A stretch of 64,000 bases of DNA from Candidatus Micrarchaeum acidiphilum ARMAN-2 (GTDB taxonomy: Archaea > Micrarchaeota > Micrarchaeia > Micrarchaeales > Micrarchaeaceae), in the NCBI GenBank assembly GCA_009387755.1, contig GG697240.1, positions 126,001 to 190,000 of the forward strand, in the 5' to 3' direction. Positions 24,567 to 34,076 of this stretch are shown piece after piece; positions within the stretch are counted from its first letter, which is position 1, and each line of letters starts with the position of its first letter. The notes beneath the pieces were generated by a model. The model did not search any database and was not told the origin of the DNA. It saw nothing but the letters and a program-made list of their open reading frames with translations. The translations under genes were made by a program, and so were the position numbers.

Positions 24567-24688
24567 TATAGCACCAAAGCATTAATTAATATGCCTTTAT
24601 AATATCTTTTAACAGATATTTATAATTGCACCTCGCAGCATTGGCGCATTCTGTTGGGCTTTTTATGGACCTGTAATGGTTGGTTGCT

Positions 24689-26134
24689 ATGGCTGAAGAA
24701 ATAAAGAAGATAAACGAGTTTTTGTGGGAAATAGAGAAGAATGACACGCGCAACATGAATGTGCCTGTAAACATATATGCAAATGAGACCATATTGAACA
24801 TGATGCAGAAGGACAGGACTTTGCTTCAGGCGAAGAATGCGTCCACGCTCCCACATATAGTCAAGGCAATGCTCGTTATGCCGGACGGGCACGAGGGATA
24901 CGGATTCCCGGTCGGAGGAGTTGCTGCATTTGACGCTAACGAAGGGATAATATCGCCCGGAGCAATAGGGTTTGACATAAACTGCGGGGTCAGGCTGATA
25001 AAGACAAACATGGACATCAAGGAGGTTGCACCAAAGCTTCCCAAGCTTATGGACAGACTTTTCGCAAACGTTCCAAGCGGGGTTGGCAGCAAGATAAAGC
25101 TCGGCTTCACTAAAGGCGATCTTGAGAAAGTAGCCGTTGAAGGGGTAGGATACATAATAGGCAAAGGCTTCGGCTTTCCAGATGACGCGGAAAGGATTGA
25201 GGAAAACGGCTGCATGATGGGCGCAAACCCGGACAAGGTCTCGAAGCTTGCAAAGGACCGCGGTGTGCAGCAGCTCGGCACCCTTGGCGCCGGCAACCAT
25301 TTCCTAGAGGTCCAGAAGGTCGACAGGATACTTGACGAAAAGACCGCCAAGGCGTTCGGCCTGCAGAAGGACGAAGTGGTGATAATGGTCCACAGCGGAT
25401 CCAGAGGCTACGGGCACCAGGTCTGCAGCGACTACCTCAGAACGCTGAACGATTACCTTCTGGCCAACAACATAACGCTTGTGGACCCTGAGCTCAGCTA
25501 CGCTTACATAGGCTCGAAGGAGGCAAACGACTACCTAGATGCGATGAAGTGCGCGGTGAACTTTGCATTCACCAACAGGCAGATAATGACCGCTTCGATA
25601 AGGAAAAGCTTCGAGGAGGTGTTTTCAAAAAGCGCAGACATGCTGGGCATGGAAATAGTCTACGACGTAGCGCACAACATTGCAAAGCTTGAGGAGCACG
25701 AAGTGGACGGAAAGCGCATGAAGCTTTACGTGCACAGGAAGGGCGCGACAAGAGCCTTCGGGCCGGGCAATCCCGAGGTGACAAAGATTTACAGGGAGTA
25801 CGGGCAGCCCGTGCTTATACCGGGAAGCATGGGATCCGCAAGCTACGTCCTTTCCGGAAGGGCAGAGGCCATGCGCGAAACGTTCGGGTCCTCGTGCCAC
25901 GGCTCTGGCAGAGTGATGTCAAGGCATCAGGCGATAAGGGAGATACCCGCATCCAAGACCTTGGGAGACCTTGACAGGAAGCACATAGAAGTCAGGGTAA
26001 GGAGCAAGAAGCTCATAAGTGAGGAAGCGGAATGGGCCTACAAGAATGTTGATGACGTTGTCGCCAGCATAGCAGGGGCCAAGATATCCAATATCGTTGC
26101 CAGGCTCGTGCCGGTTGGAGTAGCGAAAGGCTGA
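24689..26134 (+). CDS. rtcB: tRNA-splicing ligase RtcB
   Basis: A 481-aa ligase from the ATG at 24689. LVMPDGHEGYGFPVGGVAAF, GAIGFDINCGVRL, LGAGNHFLEVQ, HSGSRGYGHQV and VYDVAHNIAKLEEH carry the conserved Asp, Cys and His ligands for manganese and the guanylated-histidine region lies near the C-terminus (SSCHGSGRVMSR). RtcB joins 2',3'-cyclic phosphate and 5'-OH ends, completing removal of tRNA introns; three intron-bearing tRNAs are in this window. A TTG 9 bases upstream is a possible alternative start. No intein. Confidence 0.96.
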   Translation: MAEEIKKINEFLWEIEKNDTRNMNVPVNIYANETILNMMQKDRTLLQAKNASTLPHIVKAMLVMPDGHEGYGFPVGGVAAFDANEGIISPGAIGFDINCGVRLIKTNMDIKEVAPKLPKLMDRLFANVPSGVGSKIKLGFTKGDLEKVAVEGVGYIIGKGFGFPDDAERIEENGCMMGANPDKVSKLAKDRGVQQLGTLGAGNHFLEVQKVDRILDEKTAKAFGLQKDEVVIMVHSGSRGYGHQVCSDYLRTLNDYLLANNITLVDPELSYAYIGSKEANDYLDAMKCAVNFAFTNRQIMTASIRKSFEEVFSKSADMLGMEIVYDVAHNIAKLEEHEVDGKRMKLYVHRKGATRAFGPGNPEVTKIYREYGQPVLIPGSMGSASYVLSGRAEAMRETFGSSCHGSGRVMSRHQAIREIPASKTLGDLDRKHIEVRVRSKKLISEEAEWAYKNVDDVVASIAGAKISNIVARLVPVGVAKG

Positions 26135-26185
26135 GCGCATCAAAAGTGTTTAAAGCTTTTGTATCTCATGTGTAAATGTGATTTG

Positions 26186-26596
26186 ATGGCAAAATCAAAT
26201 TCAAAGCGTGTAAAAAAGTCCAACCCGCTCGCTTTCGGGTTTGAATTCGTAGGCAGCATAATATACATAATGCTGCTGTTCCTGGTGCTGGGATCCAACA
26301 GCGGGTCAAGCGCATCTTCGTCGCTGCTGGCTTCGGCAACCTTGCTATGGCTTCCGCTGCTGTTCGCTGCCGCAGTAATAAGCACGGTGATGCTGTTCTT
26401 CCTTAGCTTCTCGAACTTCATGCAGAACAACTTTATGCAGAGGGCAGCAGGCTGCGCCGCAGTAGTGGGCGGATTCTCACTTGTTGCGCTGTCAGTAAGC
26501 AATGCGCTCTACATATGGATAGCTGTGATCGGCTTCATAATTGCAATATTCGGAGTTGCCTTCTCTATGGGAGGGCAGAAGGAAGCCGGAATGTGA
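26186..26596 (+). CDS. Small hypothetical membrane protein (four helices)
   Basis: About 136 aa from the ATG at 26186; a GTGTTTAAAGC box at 26144-26154 is correctly placed for a leaderless start there. A basic N-terminus (MAKSNSKRVKKS) is followed by four hydrophobic segments at about 17-37, 48-72, 88-105 and 107-127. No family recognised. It follows rtcB by 51 bases but appears to have its own promoter. Confidence 0.6.
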   Translation: MAKSNSKRVKKSNPLAFGFEFVGSIIYIMLLFLVLGSNSGSSASSSLLASATLLWLPLLFAAAVISTVMLFFLSFSNFMQNNFMQRAAGCAAVVGGFSLVALSVSNALYIWIAVIGFIIAIFGVAFSMGGQKEAGM

Positions 26597-26611
26597 ACGC
26601 GGGATTGCAGC

Positions 26612-27163
26612 TCATCCCTTAGAAGGGCTGGATACTGAAAGGGCCATTGAGCCGGGGACCTTTGTCCCTATGCCATGGTCTCCGAAGTCGACCACATGGA
26701 ATTCGTTTGGAATGCCGAGCGATGCGCATATCCTGTCTATTTCCAAAAGAAGGGATTTTTTTAGGTACAGCTGCAGGTTGAACCTGTCTGATATGGGCAT
26801 TTTTATTTTAGAGTTAAGCTTGAGCCAGGACATCCCGTTTTCTGGCGTTTCTACCTGAAATACAATATCCAGGTCGCTGTCATTCGCAAGCGGCTTGCCC
26901 TTTACCCTGCCGCCTACAAGCAGCAGCTCGACCTTTCCGCAGTCTAGGCCATATTTGTGCATGAGTAATGAGTAGGCGCTTGCTATGCTTTCAGCCGCAG
27001 TGGGCAGCTTTTCGTATATGTGTCTGAATTTGGCTGCGGTAGCCTCTATTTCTGGGGATTTCTCTCTGTCCAGACGCAGCATAAGCGCGGCTATGCCTGC
27101 TCCCTGCTTTGCCTCCCCTTCGCCAAGCGCTCTGGCCGTGGCGAAATCTGCAGCGCGTTGCAT
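26612..27163 (-). CDS. Nucleotidyltransferase (MNT-like) domain protein
   Basis: A 183-aa protein. An N-terminal helical part (residues 1-70) precedes LLLVGGRVKGKPLANDSDLDIVF at about 81-103, a G-G-x-V-x-G...S-D-L-D signature of polymerase-beta-fold nucleotidyltransferases. The C-terminal third (RFNLQLYLKKSLLLEIDRICASLG) supplies the third carboxylate region. Substrate unknown; no HEPN partner is adjacent. Confidence 0.7.
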   Translation of the reverse strand: MQRAADFATARALGEGEAKQGAGIAALMLRLDREKSPEIEATAAKFRHIYEKLPTAAESIASAYSLLMHKYGLDCGKVELLLVGGRVKGKPLANDSDLDIVFQVETPENGMSWLKLNSKIKMPISDRFNLQLYLKKSLLLEIDRICASLGIPNEFHVVDFGDHGIGTKVPGSMALSVSSPSKG

Positions 27164-27273
27164 TGTACCATTAAGTAGTCTGTATTTCCAGATTATTAAG
27201 CTTTGCGGAATGGGTTCGGCTATTGCTATTGCACTCAGAAAAATTTAAATCCCTTGGCTTCAAAGGAGTCTTG

Positions 27274-27984
27274 ATGGAGCTTGTTTTGGACAGGCTGGGA
27301 AGAGGGGCGGTCATAGGCCACAGGGGCTACCCGCAGGTCTACCCTGAGAACACGATAGCCTCGTTTGTTGCCGCCCTGAAGGCTGGAGCAGACTTCGTGG
27401 AGCTGGACGTCCAGAGAACAGTGGATGACCAGATAGTTGTATTCCATGACAACAGCCTTAAGAGGCTGCTGCGCCTGGACTCAAACATAAGCGGCATGAC
27501 CTGGAATGCACTCAGGACACACAGGATAGATGGCCATGGCATACCCACGCTTGCCAGTGCGCTGAAGGCGATAAGCAGGTTCGGAGAAGGCGCAGGAGTG
27601 CTGATAGAGATAAAGCACCCCGCGGACACCCAGTATGTCCTTGATGTAGTGAAGGAAAGCGGTATGAAGGGCAGGGTGGCCATTATAAGCTTTCACGGCA
27701 GCGCCTTGAGCATAGATGCCGGCATACCTACCGGGCTGCTTTACATGAGGAGGAATAGAAAGATAGAGTTTGCAGGCATAAATGGATCTGAGATCATCCT
27801 GCCTCAGTACAAGCATTTAACCAGAAGCAGCGTGGAAAAGGCGCACATGCTCGGGTTGAAGGTTGTTACATGGACCGTAGATACAAAGGAGGAAATGGAG
27901 AATGCATGGATGCTTGGAGTGGACGGAATAATAACCGACAACCCCAAGCTCGGAAGGGAAACCTTCGAACTCCTCAGAAGGTAG
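27274..27984 (+). CDS. Glycerophosphodiester phosphodiesterase
   Basis: A 236-aa GDPD-family TIM-barrel enzyme. The ATG at 27274 has AAGGAG 6 bases upstream. GHRGYPQVYPENTIASF holds the catalytic His and Glu, FVELDVQRTVDDQIVVFHDNSLKRL the metal ligands and second His, and GVLIEIK the third site; WTVD and GVDGIITDNP complete the barrel. It hydrolyses glycerophosphodiesters to glycerol phosphate and an alcohol, and in archaea probably recycles lipid head groups. Confidence 0.92.
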   Translation: MELVLDRLGRGAVIGHRGYPQVYPENTIASFVAALKAGADFVELDVQRTVDDQIVVFHDNSLKRLLRLDSNISGMTWNALRTHRIDGHGIPTLASALKAISRFGEGAGVLIEIKHPADTQYVLDVVKESGMKGRVAIISFHGSALSIDAGIPTGLLYMRRNRKIEFAGINGSEIILPQYKHLTRSSVEKAHMLGLKVVTWTVDTKEEMENAWMLGVDGIITDNPKLGRETFELLRR

Positions 27985-28054
27985 GTCCTTAAATTGCGCG
28001 GCTGACCTGCGCATTTCCTTATATGTTTCTGCACAAATAGTATTAGGTGGTTTT

Positions 28055-28444
28055 TTGGCTGAGGGCATAATAAAGGTAAGAAGCGAGAAGAATTTCGACG
28101 CGGTGCTTGGATCTGTCCTGGATTCGATAAGAGGGCGCGGCATCAAGATATTCGGAATAATAGACCACAGGAAGAATGCAGAGGAAGCGGGCATGGAACT
28201 GGGGAATTCGACTCTTGTAATTTTCGGCAACCCGAAGGCCGGGACAAAACTCATGCAAGACAGCATAGGTATATCAATAGACCTGCCGATGCGCATACTC
28301 GTGTCCGGGGCAGACGGCGACGTCACCGTGAGCTACTATAATCCGCTTTACCTGGCAAAGAGGCACGATCTCAAGGATTCGCTGGATGCTATAAATTCTA
28401 TAAGCGGCCTGATGTACGACATAGCAAAGGAGGCCAAGGCCTGA
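28055..28444 (+). CDS. DUF302-family protein
   Basis: A 129-aa protein with TTG start and AGGTGG ribosome binding site. KNFDAVLGSVLDSIRGRGIKIFGIIDH, the LVIFGNPKAGTKLMQ central motif and the LPMRILV strand are characteristic of DUF302, a small alpha/beta domain common in bacteria and archaea. Function is unsettled; members occur beside redox and stress genes. Confidence 0.85.
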   Translation: MAEGIIKVRSEKNFDAVLGSVLDSIRGRGIKIFGIIDHRKNAEEAGMELGNSTLVIFGNPKAGTKLMQDSIGISIDLPMRILVSGADGDVTVSYYNPLYLAKRHDLKDSLDAINSISGLMYDIAKEAKA

Positions 28445-28465
28445 ATTGCAATATGGCGCCCGCGG

Positions 28466-29392
28466 CTATTTGGCCTTGAGCGTATAAAGGTATATGACAC
28501 CAAGCACCAATGCGGCAATCGCGACTATGTCTCCAGGCTGCAAGGCGCTTATGAATGTGCCGTAGAGTATTGCAAGCCATACTATGTCAAGCTCAGGAAT
28601 GCTGTATATTATTTCCTTGTCTATGACCTTCTTTATGCCGCGCAGGTATTTGGTGTAAGAATAGCTGAGGAAGCCGAATGAAAATGGTATTGCTATCAGA
28701 ACTCCTGCAATTGCGGATACGCCAAGTGACTGAGGAGTAACTTTAAAGCCGTATGCAAATACGGCAACCAAAGTCACTAGTGCCTCTATTACCGAGATCC
28801 ACATCCACTTGCTAGGTATCGATTCCCTTTCGTAGCTAACCCTTACTGAAAGCATTCCCCCTATCGCGTAGAAAAGCGCAGCCACAAGGCCCATTGCCAC
28901 GCTGAAAATGTTGACTAGGCTCGGAGAGGAGGCATTGAAGGATATGTAAAGGTAGATTACGCTGCCGAGCAGCACAAGCACTGCGACCAGGATTCCGACG
29001 AACCTTTTTGCGGAAGAGGCAAGGGCATGCAGGTTTTTGCCATCGAAAAGAAATAGGAGCACGCTAAGGTACGAAATGGCGTAAACCACCAGCAGACTTT
29101 TGGAATTCACTACGCTGAAAAGGGCTATGTTGCCTATGGCGTAGAGTATCCCGGTAAGCACGTCCCATTTTTTCGGCAGGCGCCTTATTTTGCTGGAGTT
29201 CAAGATTCCGACAAGCAGGGCGATAACAGATGAGACAATAAAGACGATGAGGAGCGTGCTGGCATAGTTGCTGCCGTAAAAGCTTATGCTTTCGGCTATG
29301 AAAAAGGCCCAGAATGCGTATGCTATCGAGGAGCACAGCGGCAGCGCTATAAGGAACTTCATGCTTTTGCTGAGTTTTTTATTGCGTTTCAA
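28466..29392 (-). CDS. DMT-superfamily (EamA-like) transporter
   Basis: A 308-aa protein with about ten hydrophobic helices in two similar halves, the second beginning near residue 160 (SPSLVNIFSVAMGLVAALFYAIGG). Size and the helix ending in LGVIYLYTL match drug/metabolite transporters. Substrate unknown. The TTG start at 29392 lies 22-32 bases after a GGTTATAAATTCGG box, which suggests a leaderless transcript; ATG 29362 is an alternative. Confidence 0.75.
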   Translation of the reverse strand: MKRNKKLSKSMKFLIALPLCSSIAYAFWAFFIAESISFYGSNYASTLLIVFIVSSVIALLVGILNSSKIRRLPKKWDVLTGILYAIGNIALFSVVNSKSLLVVYAISYLSVLLFLFDGKNLHALASSAKRFVGILVAVLVLLGSVIYLYISFNASSPSLVNIFSVAMGLVAALFYAIGGMLSVRVSYERESIPSKWMWISVIEALVTLVAVFAYGFKVTPQSLGVSAIAGVLIAIPFSFGFLSYSYTKYLRGIKKVIDKEIIYSIPELDIVWLAILYGTFISALQPGDIVAIAALVLGVIYLYTLKAK

Positions 29393-29511
29393 TTTGAATA
29401 CCCGCAGGCCGAATTTATAACCCTAGAATTTTGATATTATATATTATATTATTTTGGCTTTGGCTGTGGTGCAGAAGTACGTCACTACAATTAGCCAGTG
29501 GAGAATAGATG

Positions 29512-29585
29512 CGCCCTTGCCGGGATTTGGACCCGGATCACAGGCTCCGCAAGCCCGCGTTCTATCCAAGTTATACTACAAGGGC
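29512..29585 (-). tRNA. tRNA-Arg(GCG)
   Basis: A 74-base tRNA: GCCCTTG/CAAGGGC acceptor, CGGGC/GCCTG anticodon stem with loop TTGCGGA (anticodon GCG), CCGGG/CCCGG T stem with TCCAAAT loop, discriminator G. No intron, no encoded CCA. Confidence 0.93.
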
Positions 29586-29735
29586 ACCTGCCTTTTACTT
29601 AGTATCCGCAATCAAATTATTTATTAGTGATTGATTGCACGGTACCTGCAGCTGCTGGCGCAGCAAAGCAAAAGGTTTATAATTTGCTTTGAGATATTTT
29701 GCATATATTTGCGCGGCGGCGCAGCTGGGATTCGG

Positions 29736-30810
29736 ATGTATCACACATATCTTACCATACTCATACCTGCGATAGTGGCAGCGGTAGTGACGTATATCGG
29801 AATCAAGTTTACCATGGGCTACATGATGGACTCTGGAGTAACAGCAATGGACCATAACAAGAAGAAGCCGGTTAAGCTTGCAAGCGGTGTTGGCATATCT
29901 GTTGCTTTCGGCCTGACACTGGGGCTCCTTGTCTACATTTTTGGAGCGAGCTTCCCAACGCCGCAGCACCCTATATACCAGCCCATAAAGATGCAGATAC
30001 TGATAGACCTTTTCGGAATCATGCTTTCCATATTGCTTATATCAGTGGTCGGCCTGCTGGACGACATAAATGTGCGCGCGCGAGATGGTGCAGGCCACCG
30101 ACATGAAGGACACCAAAAAGGGGATGAAGCAGTGGCAAAAGCCTGTGCTAACCTTGCTGGGTGCCATACCTCTTATGGTGATAAATGCAGGCGTGCCGCT
30201 TGTAAGGGTGCCGTTCATAGGTACCATAAACCTTGGCATCGTGTATCCGCTGATAGTGATACCGCTTGCAGTGGTGTTCGCAGCAAACGCGTTTAACCTT
30301 CTTGGGGGATTCGACGGCATAGCCACAGGCACTGGGCTCATAGCAAGCCTTGCACTGCTGCTGTACAGCGTGGCGTTCGGAGTTGGTACGTCGGGATACC
30401 TGGGCACGATGGTGGCTGCGGTGCTGTCAGCATGCCTGATAGTGATGTTCGCGTTTAACGTTTACCCGGCCAAGGTCATACCCGGAGACAGCTTTACGTA
30501 CGGTGTTGGCGCTGCTCTGGCAGGGGTCATGATACTGGGCAGTATGGAATCATTTGGCCTTATAATAATATTTCCCTGGCTCGTAGAGTTCATACTGCAC
30601 CTCAGGAAGAAGTTCAAGGTGCGCGACCTCGGAATACTCCAGAAGGACATGACTTTCAAGGCACCATACGGCAAGAAGATCTACAGCTGGACCCACCTTA
30701 TAATGAACTTGAAGAGGTGCAGGGAGTGGGAGGTTTCGATGTACATGTGGTTCATAGAGATCGGTTTTGTGGCGCTGGCTTTCGGCCTCAAGTTCCTAAA
30801 TCTGCTTTGA
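29736..30810 (+). CDS. GT4-family polyprenyl-phosphate glycosyl-1-phosphate transferase (MraY/WecA/AglH-like), frameshifted
   Basis: Two frames together make one enzyme. The first part (from ATG 29736) gives five hydrophobic helices ending in SVVGLLDDINVRA; the second, one base out of phase from about 30070, continues with DMKDTKKGMKQWQKP and NAFNLLGGFDGIATGTG, the family's catalytic Asn/Asp loop. The break falls in GTGCGCGCGCGAG. Removing one base gives a 357-aa protein of normal length. The family transfers GlcNAc-1-P-type sugars to a lipid carrier, the first step of N-glycan assembly. The frameshift may be a sequencing error, a recent mutation or recoding. Confidence 0.78.
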
Positions 30811-30860
30811 CCGCACAAAAGGAATAATAATATTCGATTTGAAGTCTTAGCGCGATATTT

Positions 30861-32156
30861 ATGATAACAACCAGGTATGTAAGGGAACACATAGACGAGA
30901 TAAAGAAGTCTCTGGAAAAAAGGAAAAGCGACTATCCGATAGACGAGCTTATCAGCATAGACGCAGAATGGCGTGCCGCAAAGACGGAGCTGCAGGCGCT
31001 GCTGACAAGGAGGAACAAGGAAAGCCTAGTAATATCATCCATGAAGAAGGAGGGCAGAGACGCAAGCGAGAAAATAGAAGAGATAGGAAGGATAAAGGAG
31101 GATATAGAAGGCCTTGAAGCTGCTATAGTAACTTACGAGGACAGGATAAACAGGCTGCTTTGGAACATGCCGAACATACTCCATGAGTCCGTGCCATATG
31201 GGAAGGATGACAGCGAAAACGTCGAGATAAGGAAGTGGGGGGACACCGGGAAGAGGATATCTAAGACTCATGAAGAGGTCTTGGAAAAGCTTGGCATGCT
31301 CGAGATGCAGAAGGCAGCAGAGGTTTCCGGAGCCAGGTTCTACTACCTTATGGGCGACATGGTGCGGCTGGAACAGGCGCTTATAAGGTTTGCAATCGAC
31401 GAACTCTCCAAGAAGGGATACACTGTGGTGTCCCCGCCTTTCATGCTGAAGAAGGAGTATTACCGCGGGGCCACAGCTCTGGGCGACTTCGAGGAGCTGC
31501 TTTACAAGATAGCGGATCCGAACGAGGCCGCGGGCAGGAAGGACTACGAGAGGATAGAGAGCGAAACCTTCCTGATATCCACTTCCGAGCATGCAATAGC
31601 GGCCATGCACGCCGGGGATCTCTTCTCCGGAAAGGACCTGCCGCTTAAGTATGTAGGTATAAGCCCTTGCTTCAGGCGCGAGGCGGGAGCGCACGGAAAG
31701 GACACAAAGGGCATATTCAGGGTGCACCAGTTCTACAAGGTGGAGCAGTTCGTATTCAGCAGGGCCGACGAATCCTGGGGCTATTTCGACGAGCTGCTTG
31801 GCAATTCCGAAAGCATCTACAGGAAGCTCGGCATACCGCACAGAGTGGTAGACATATGCACCGGTGACATAGGAACGGTTGCGGCGAAGAAAAACGACAT
31901 AGAAGCGTACATGCCCAGCCAGGGCAGGTACAGGGAGGTTGTCTCCTGCTCCAACTGCACCGATTGGCAGGCAATGAGGCTGGACATAAAGTACGACGAC
32001 AAGGATGGCAGGCACTACGTGCACACCCTTAATTCCACCGCCATAGCCACCACCAGGACAATGGTAGCGATAATAGAGAACTACCTCAATGACGACGGCA
32101 GCATAACCGTGCCTAAAGCGCTTGTCCCGTACATGGGCAAAGATGTCATCAAATAA
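30861..32156 (+). CDS. serS: Seryl-tRNA synthetase
   Basis: A 431-aa class II synthetase of the ordinary type, not the methanogen variant. Residues 1-110 form the long antiparallel coiled-coil arm that contacts the tRNA-Ser variable loop. Motif 2 is GISPCFRREAGAHGKDTKGIFRVHQF (about 264-290), TSEH marks the serine pocket, and motif 3 is LNSTAIATTRTMVAI near the end. It charges tRNA-Ser. It starts 50 bases after the glycosyltransferase and is followed by aRF1. Confidence 0.97.
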   Translation: MITTRYVREHIDEIKKSLEKRKSDYPIDELISIDAEWRAAKTELQALLTRRNKESLVISSMKKEGRDASEKIEEIGRIKEDIEGLEAAIVTYEDRINRLLWNMPNILHESVPYGKDDSENVEIRKWGDTGKRISKTHEEVLEKLGMLEMQKAAEVSGARFYYLMGDMVRLEQALIRFAIDELSKKGYTVVSPPFMLKKEYYRGATALGDFEELLYKIADPNEAAGRKDYERIESETFLISTSEHAIAAMHAGDLFSGKDLPLKYVGISPCFRREAGAHGKDTKGIFRVHQFYKVEQFVFSRADESWGYFDELLGNSESIYRKLGIPHRVVDICTGDIGTVAAKKNDIEAYMPSQGRYREVVSCSNCTDWQAMRLDIKYDDKDGRHYVHTLNSTAIATTRTMVAIIENYLNDDGSITVPKALVPYMGKDVIK

Positions 32157-32259
32157 GAAGGTTTATAATTTTTTAATGCTCTTTTCATCTGCTGGTTTGC
32201 GACGCTATTTTGGTGCTCTGCGTGCCTTTGTACCCCGCAGCCTGATTATGGTAATTTGA

Positions 32260-33459
32260 ATGAAGAATGAATATGAGCTTAGGAAGGAACTCAAGCGCCT
32301 AGCGTCTGCCAGGGGCGGGGCTACCGAGCTCATAAGCATATACATGCCGCCAGGATACGCCATATCCGAGGAGATATCAAAGCTGAGGGACGAATACGGG
32401 CAGGCATCAAACATAAAATCGAAGAGCACGAGGCTCAACGTCCAGGGCGCCATAGACAAGATAATACAGTACATAAAGCTGTACAAGGAGCCGCCGCAGA
32501 ACGGGCTTGCGGTATTCTGCGGCAACATATCAGATGAGCAGTCCAAGCCCAACATACAGCTGTTCTCCATGGAGCCGCCGCAGCCGATAAAGGCAAACAT
32601 CTACAGGTGCGATTCTACATTTCTTCTTGAGCCTATAGAGGCGATGCTTGAGGCAAAGGATGTCTACGCGATGCTGGTGATGGACGGCAGGGATGGCACC
32701 ATAGCCCTGCTCAAGGGCACGCACCTTGTTGTAGAGAAGAAGGTAAAATCATTCGCGCACTCGAAGGTCCACAAAGGAGGACAGAGCGCCGCCAGATACG
32801 ACCGGGCAATAGGCGAAAGCATAGAGGACTATTACAAGTCCATAGCGGACACAATAAACGACCTGTTCATAAAGAACGATTTCAAGATAAAGGGCCTTAT
32901 AATAGGAGGGCCTGGCCCGTCCAAGGAGAACTTCGCGAAGTCGAAATACCTGAATTACCAGATAAAGATACTTGGGGTTTTCGACACAGGATACACTGAC
33001 GAGCACATGGGGATGAACGAGCTGCTTGAAAAATCGAAGGAAGTGCTGTCAGAGCAACAGGCGATACAGGAAAGAAAGATAATGGAAAGGTTCCTGAGCG
33101 AGGTGGCGCACGGCGGCCTCGCGACCTACGGATACGAGAACGTTAAAAAAGTCATGCAGAGCAACAACATCGCCAGGCTCATAGTTAGCGAAGACGCAGA
33201 CATATACGAAGTTTCATACAAGTGCAATACATGCAACTCGGAGTTCACCAGAATAGAGAATGGCAACGAGAGGCAGACAAAGCACGACGATGGGGGCAAC
33301 CTGGTAGTAGTCTCTGAGAAAGATGCTATAGAAGAGCTCATAGAGGACGCGCAGAAGGCAGGCGTTGAGGTGTCGTTCATTTCGGGGGACAGCCAGTATG
33401 GCAAGGAGCTGCTTTTGGGCTTCGGAGGAGTTGCGGCCATGCTGCGTTACAAGCAGTAG
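32260..33459 (+). CDS. prf1: Peptide chain release factor aRF1
   Basis: A 399-aa aRF1/eRF1 protein. NIKS at residues 51-54 reads the stop codon first base, GGQ near 172-174 (KVHKGGQSAARYDR) triggers peptide release, and the C-terminal domain keeps a CNTC zinc-type pair (KCNTCNSEFTR). It recognises all three stop codons on the archaeal ribosome. All three stops are used in this window. The length is normal. Confidence 0.97.
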   Translation: MKNEYELRKELKRLASARGGATELISIYMPPGYAISEEISKLRDEYGQASNIKSKSTRLNVQGAIDKIIQYIKLYKEPPQNGLAVFCGNISDEQSKPNIQLFSMEPPQPIKANIYRCDSTFLLEPIEAMLEAKDVYAMLVMDGRDGTIALLKGTHLVVEKKVKSFAHSKVHKGGQSAARYDRAIGESIEDYYKSIADTINDLFIKNDFKIKGLIIGGPGPSKENFAKSKYLNYQIKILGVFDTGYTDEHMGMNELLEKSKEVLSEQQAIQERKIMERFLSEVAHGGLATYGYENVKKVMQSNNIARLIVSEDADIYEVSYKCNTCNSEFTRIENGNERQTKHDDGGNLVVVSEKDAIEELIEDAQKAGVEVSFISGDSQYGKELLLGFGGVAAMLRYKQ

Positions 33460-33464
33460 GGCGT

Positions 33465-34064
33465 TCAGCTTATCTCAGAGGATATGCCGCATTCGGCCAG
33501 AAAGCCGGAATTTCCCTCCACATATAGCGAGTCCGGCTTTATTATTGTCCTGTTTGTGCTGCTGTAGTTTATGAATATGCTTGGGTGGGTGTAGCTGAAG
33601 TTCATGCACTGTGCGACAGACGCAGTGGTGTTGTACGCCTTGGCCGCAGAGCCCAGGCCGTCCAGGTAGGTGCAGCTAGTGCTGTTCAGGACGAAGAAGT
33701 ATATGGTGTCTGAGTTCCTGTGCAGTGTCTTGCTCTCCAGTATGCTTTCTATCAGTGCTGTGGAGCAGCCTATGGCTGGGCTGAGCTCGGTGCTGTTGTC
33801 AGCGGTTACATATATACCTACAAGCCCCGAGGATTTGAAGTTGTTTAGGAAAAGCGAGATACCGGCCTGCGAATTGTTCTTTGGCACATAGCCATACACT
33901 ATTGCGCCGGCTATCGCTATTATTATTATGACAATGCCGATTGCAGCCGCGTATTTCCTGCCCTGGGATGCGGGCGCTGATTCCTGCGGCTTGCCCTGCC
34001 TTGGCCTTCCTGCAGAGCGCTTCTTCTGTTTTGGCTGCGCGTTTGCATCGTTGGGCTCTGCCAT
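33465..34064 (-). CDS. Membrane-anchored surface protein sharing a cysteine domain with the 722-aa neighbour
   Basis: A 199-aa protein: a lysine/proline-rich cytosolic N-terminus (1-36), one membrane helix (AAAIGIVIIIIAIAGAIVYGY, here 39-59), then an external domain with several NxS/T sequons and four cysteines. Its external part resembles the C-terminal domain of the upstream 722-aa protein: spacing of C..S-C..C..C and a shared 'PSIFINYSSTNRT' against 'PMIIINQTSNSSS' block. The gene follows the 722-aa gene by 12 bases on the same strand. Function unknown. Confidence 0.65.
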   Translation of the reverse strand: MAEPNDANAQPKQKKRSAGRPRQGKPQESAPASQGRKYAAAIGIVIIIIAIAGAIVYGYVPKNNSQAGISLFLNNFKSSGLVGIYVTADNSTELSPAIGCSTALIESILESKTLHRNSDTIYFFVLNSTSCTYLDGLGSAAKAYNTTASVAQCMNFSYTHPSIFINYSSTNRTIIKPDSLYVEGNSGFLAECGISSEIS

Positions 34065-34076
34065 GCTTACACCGTA

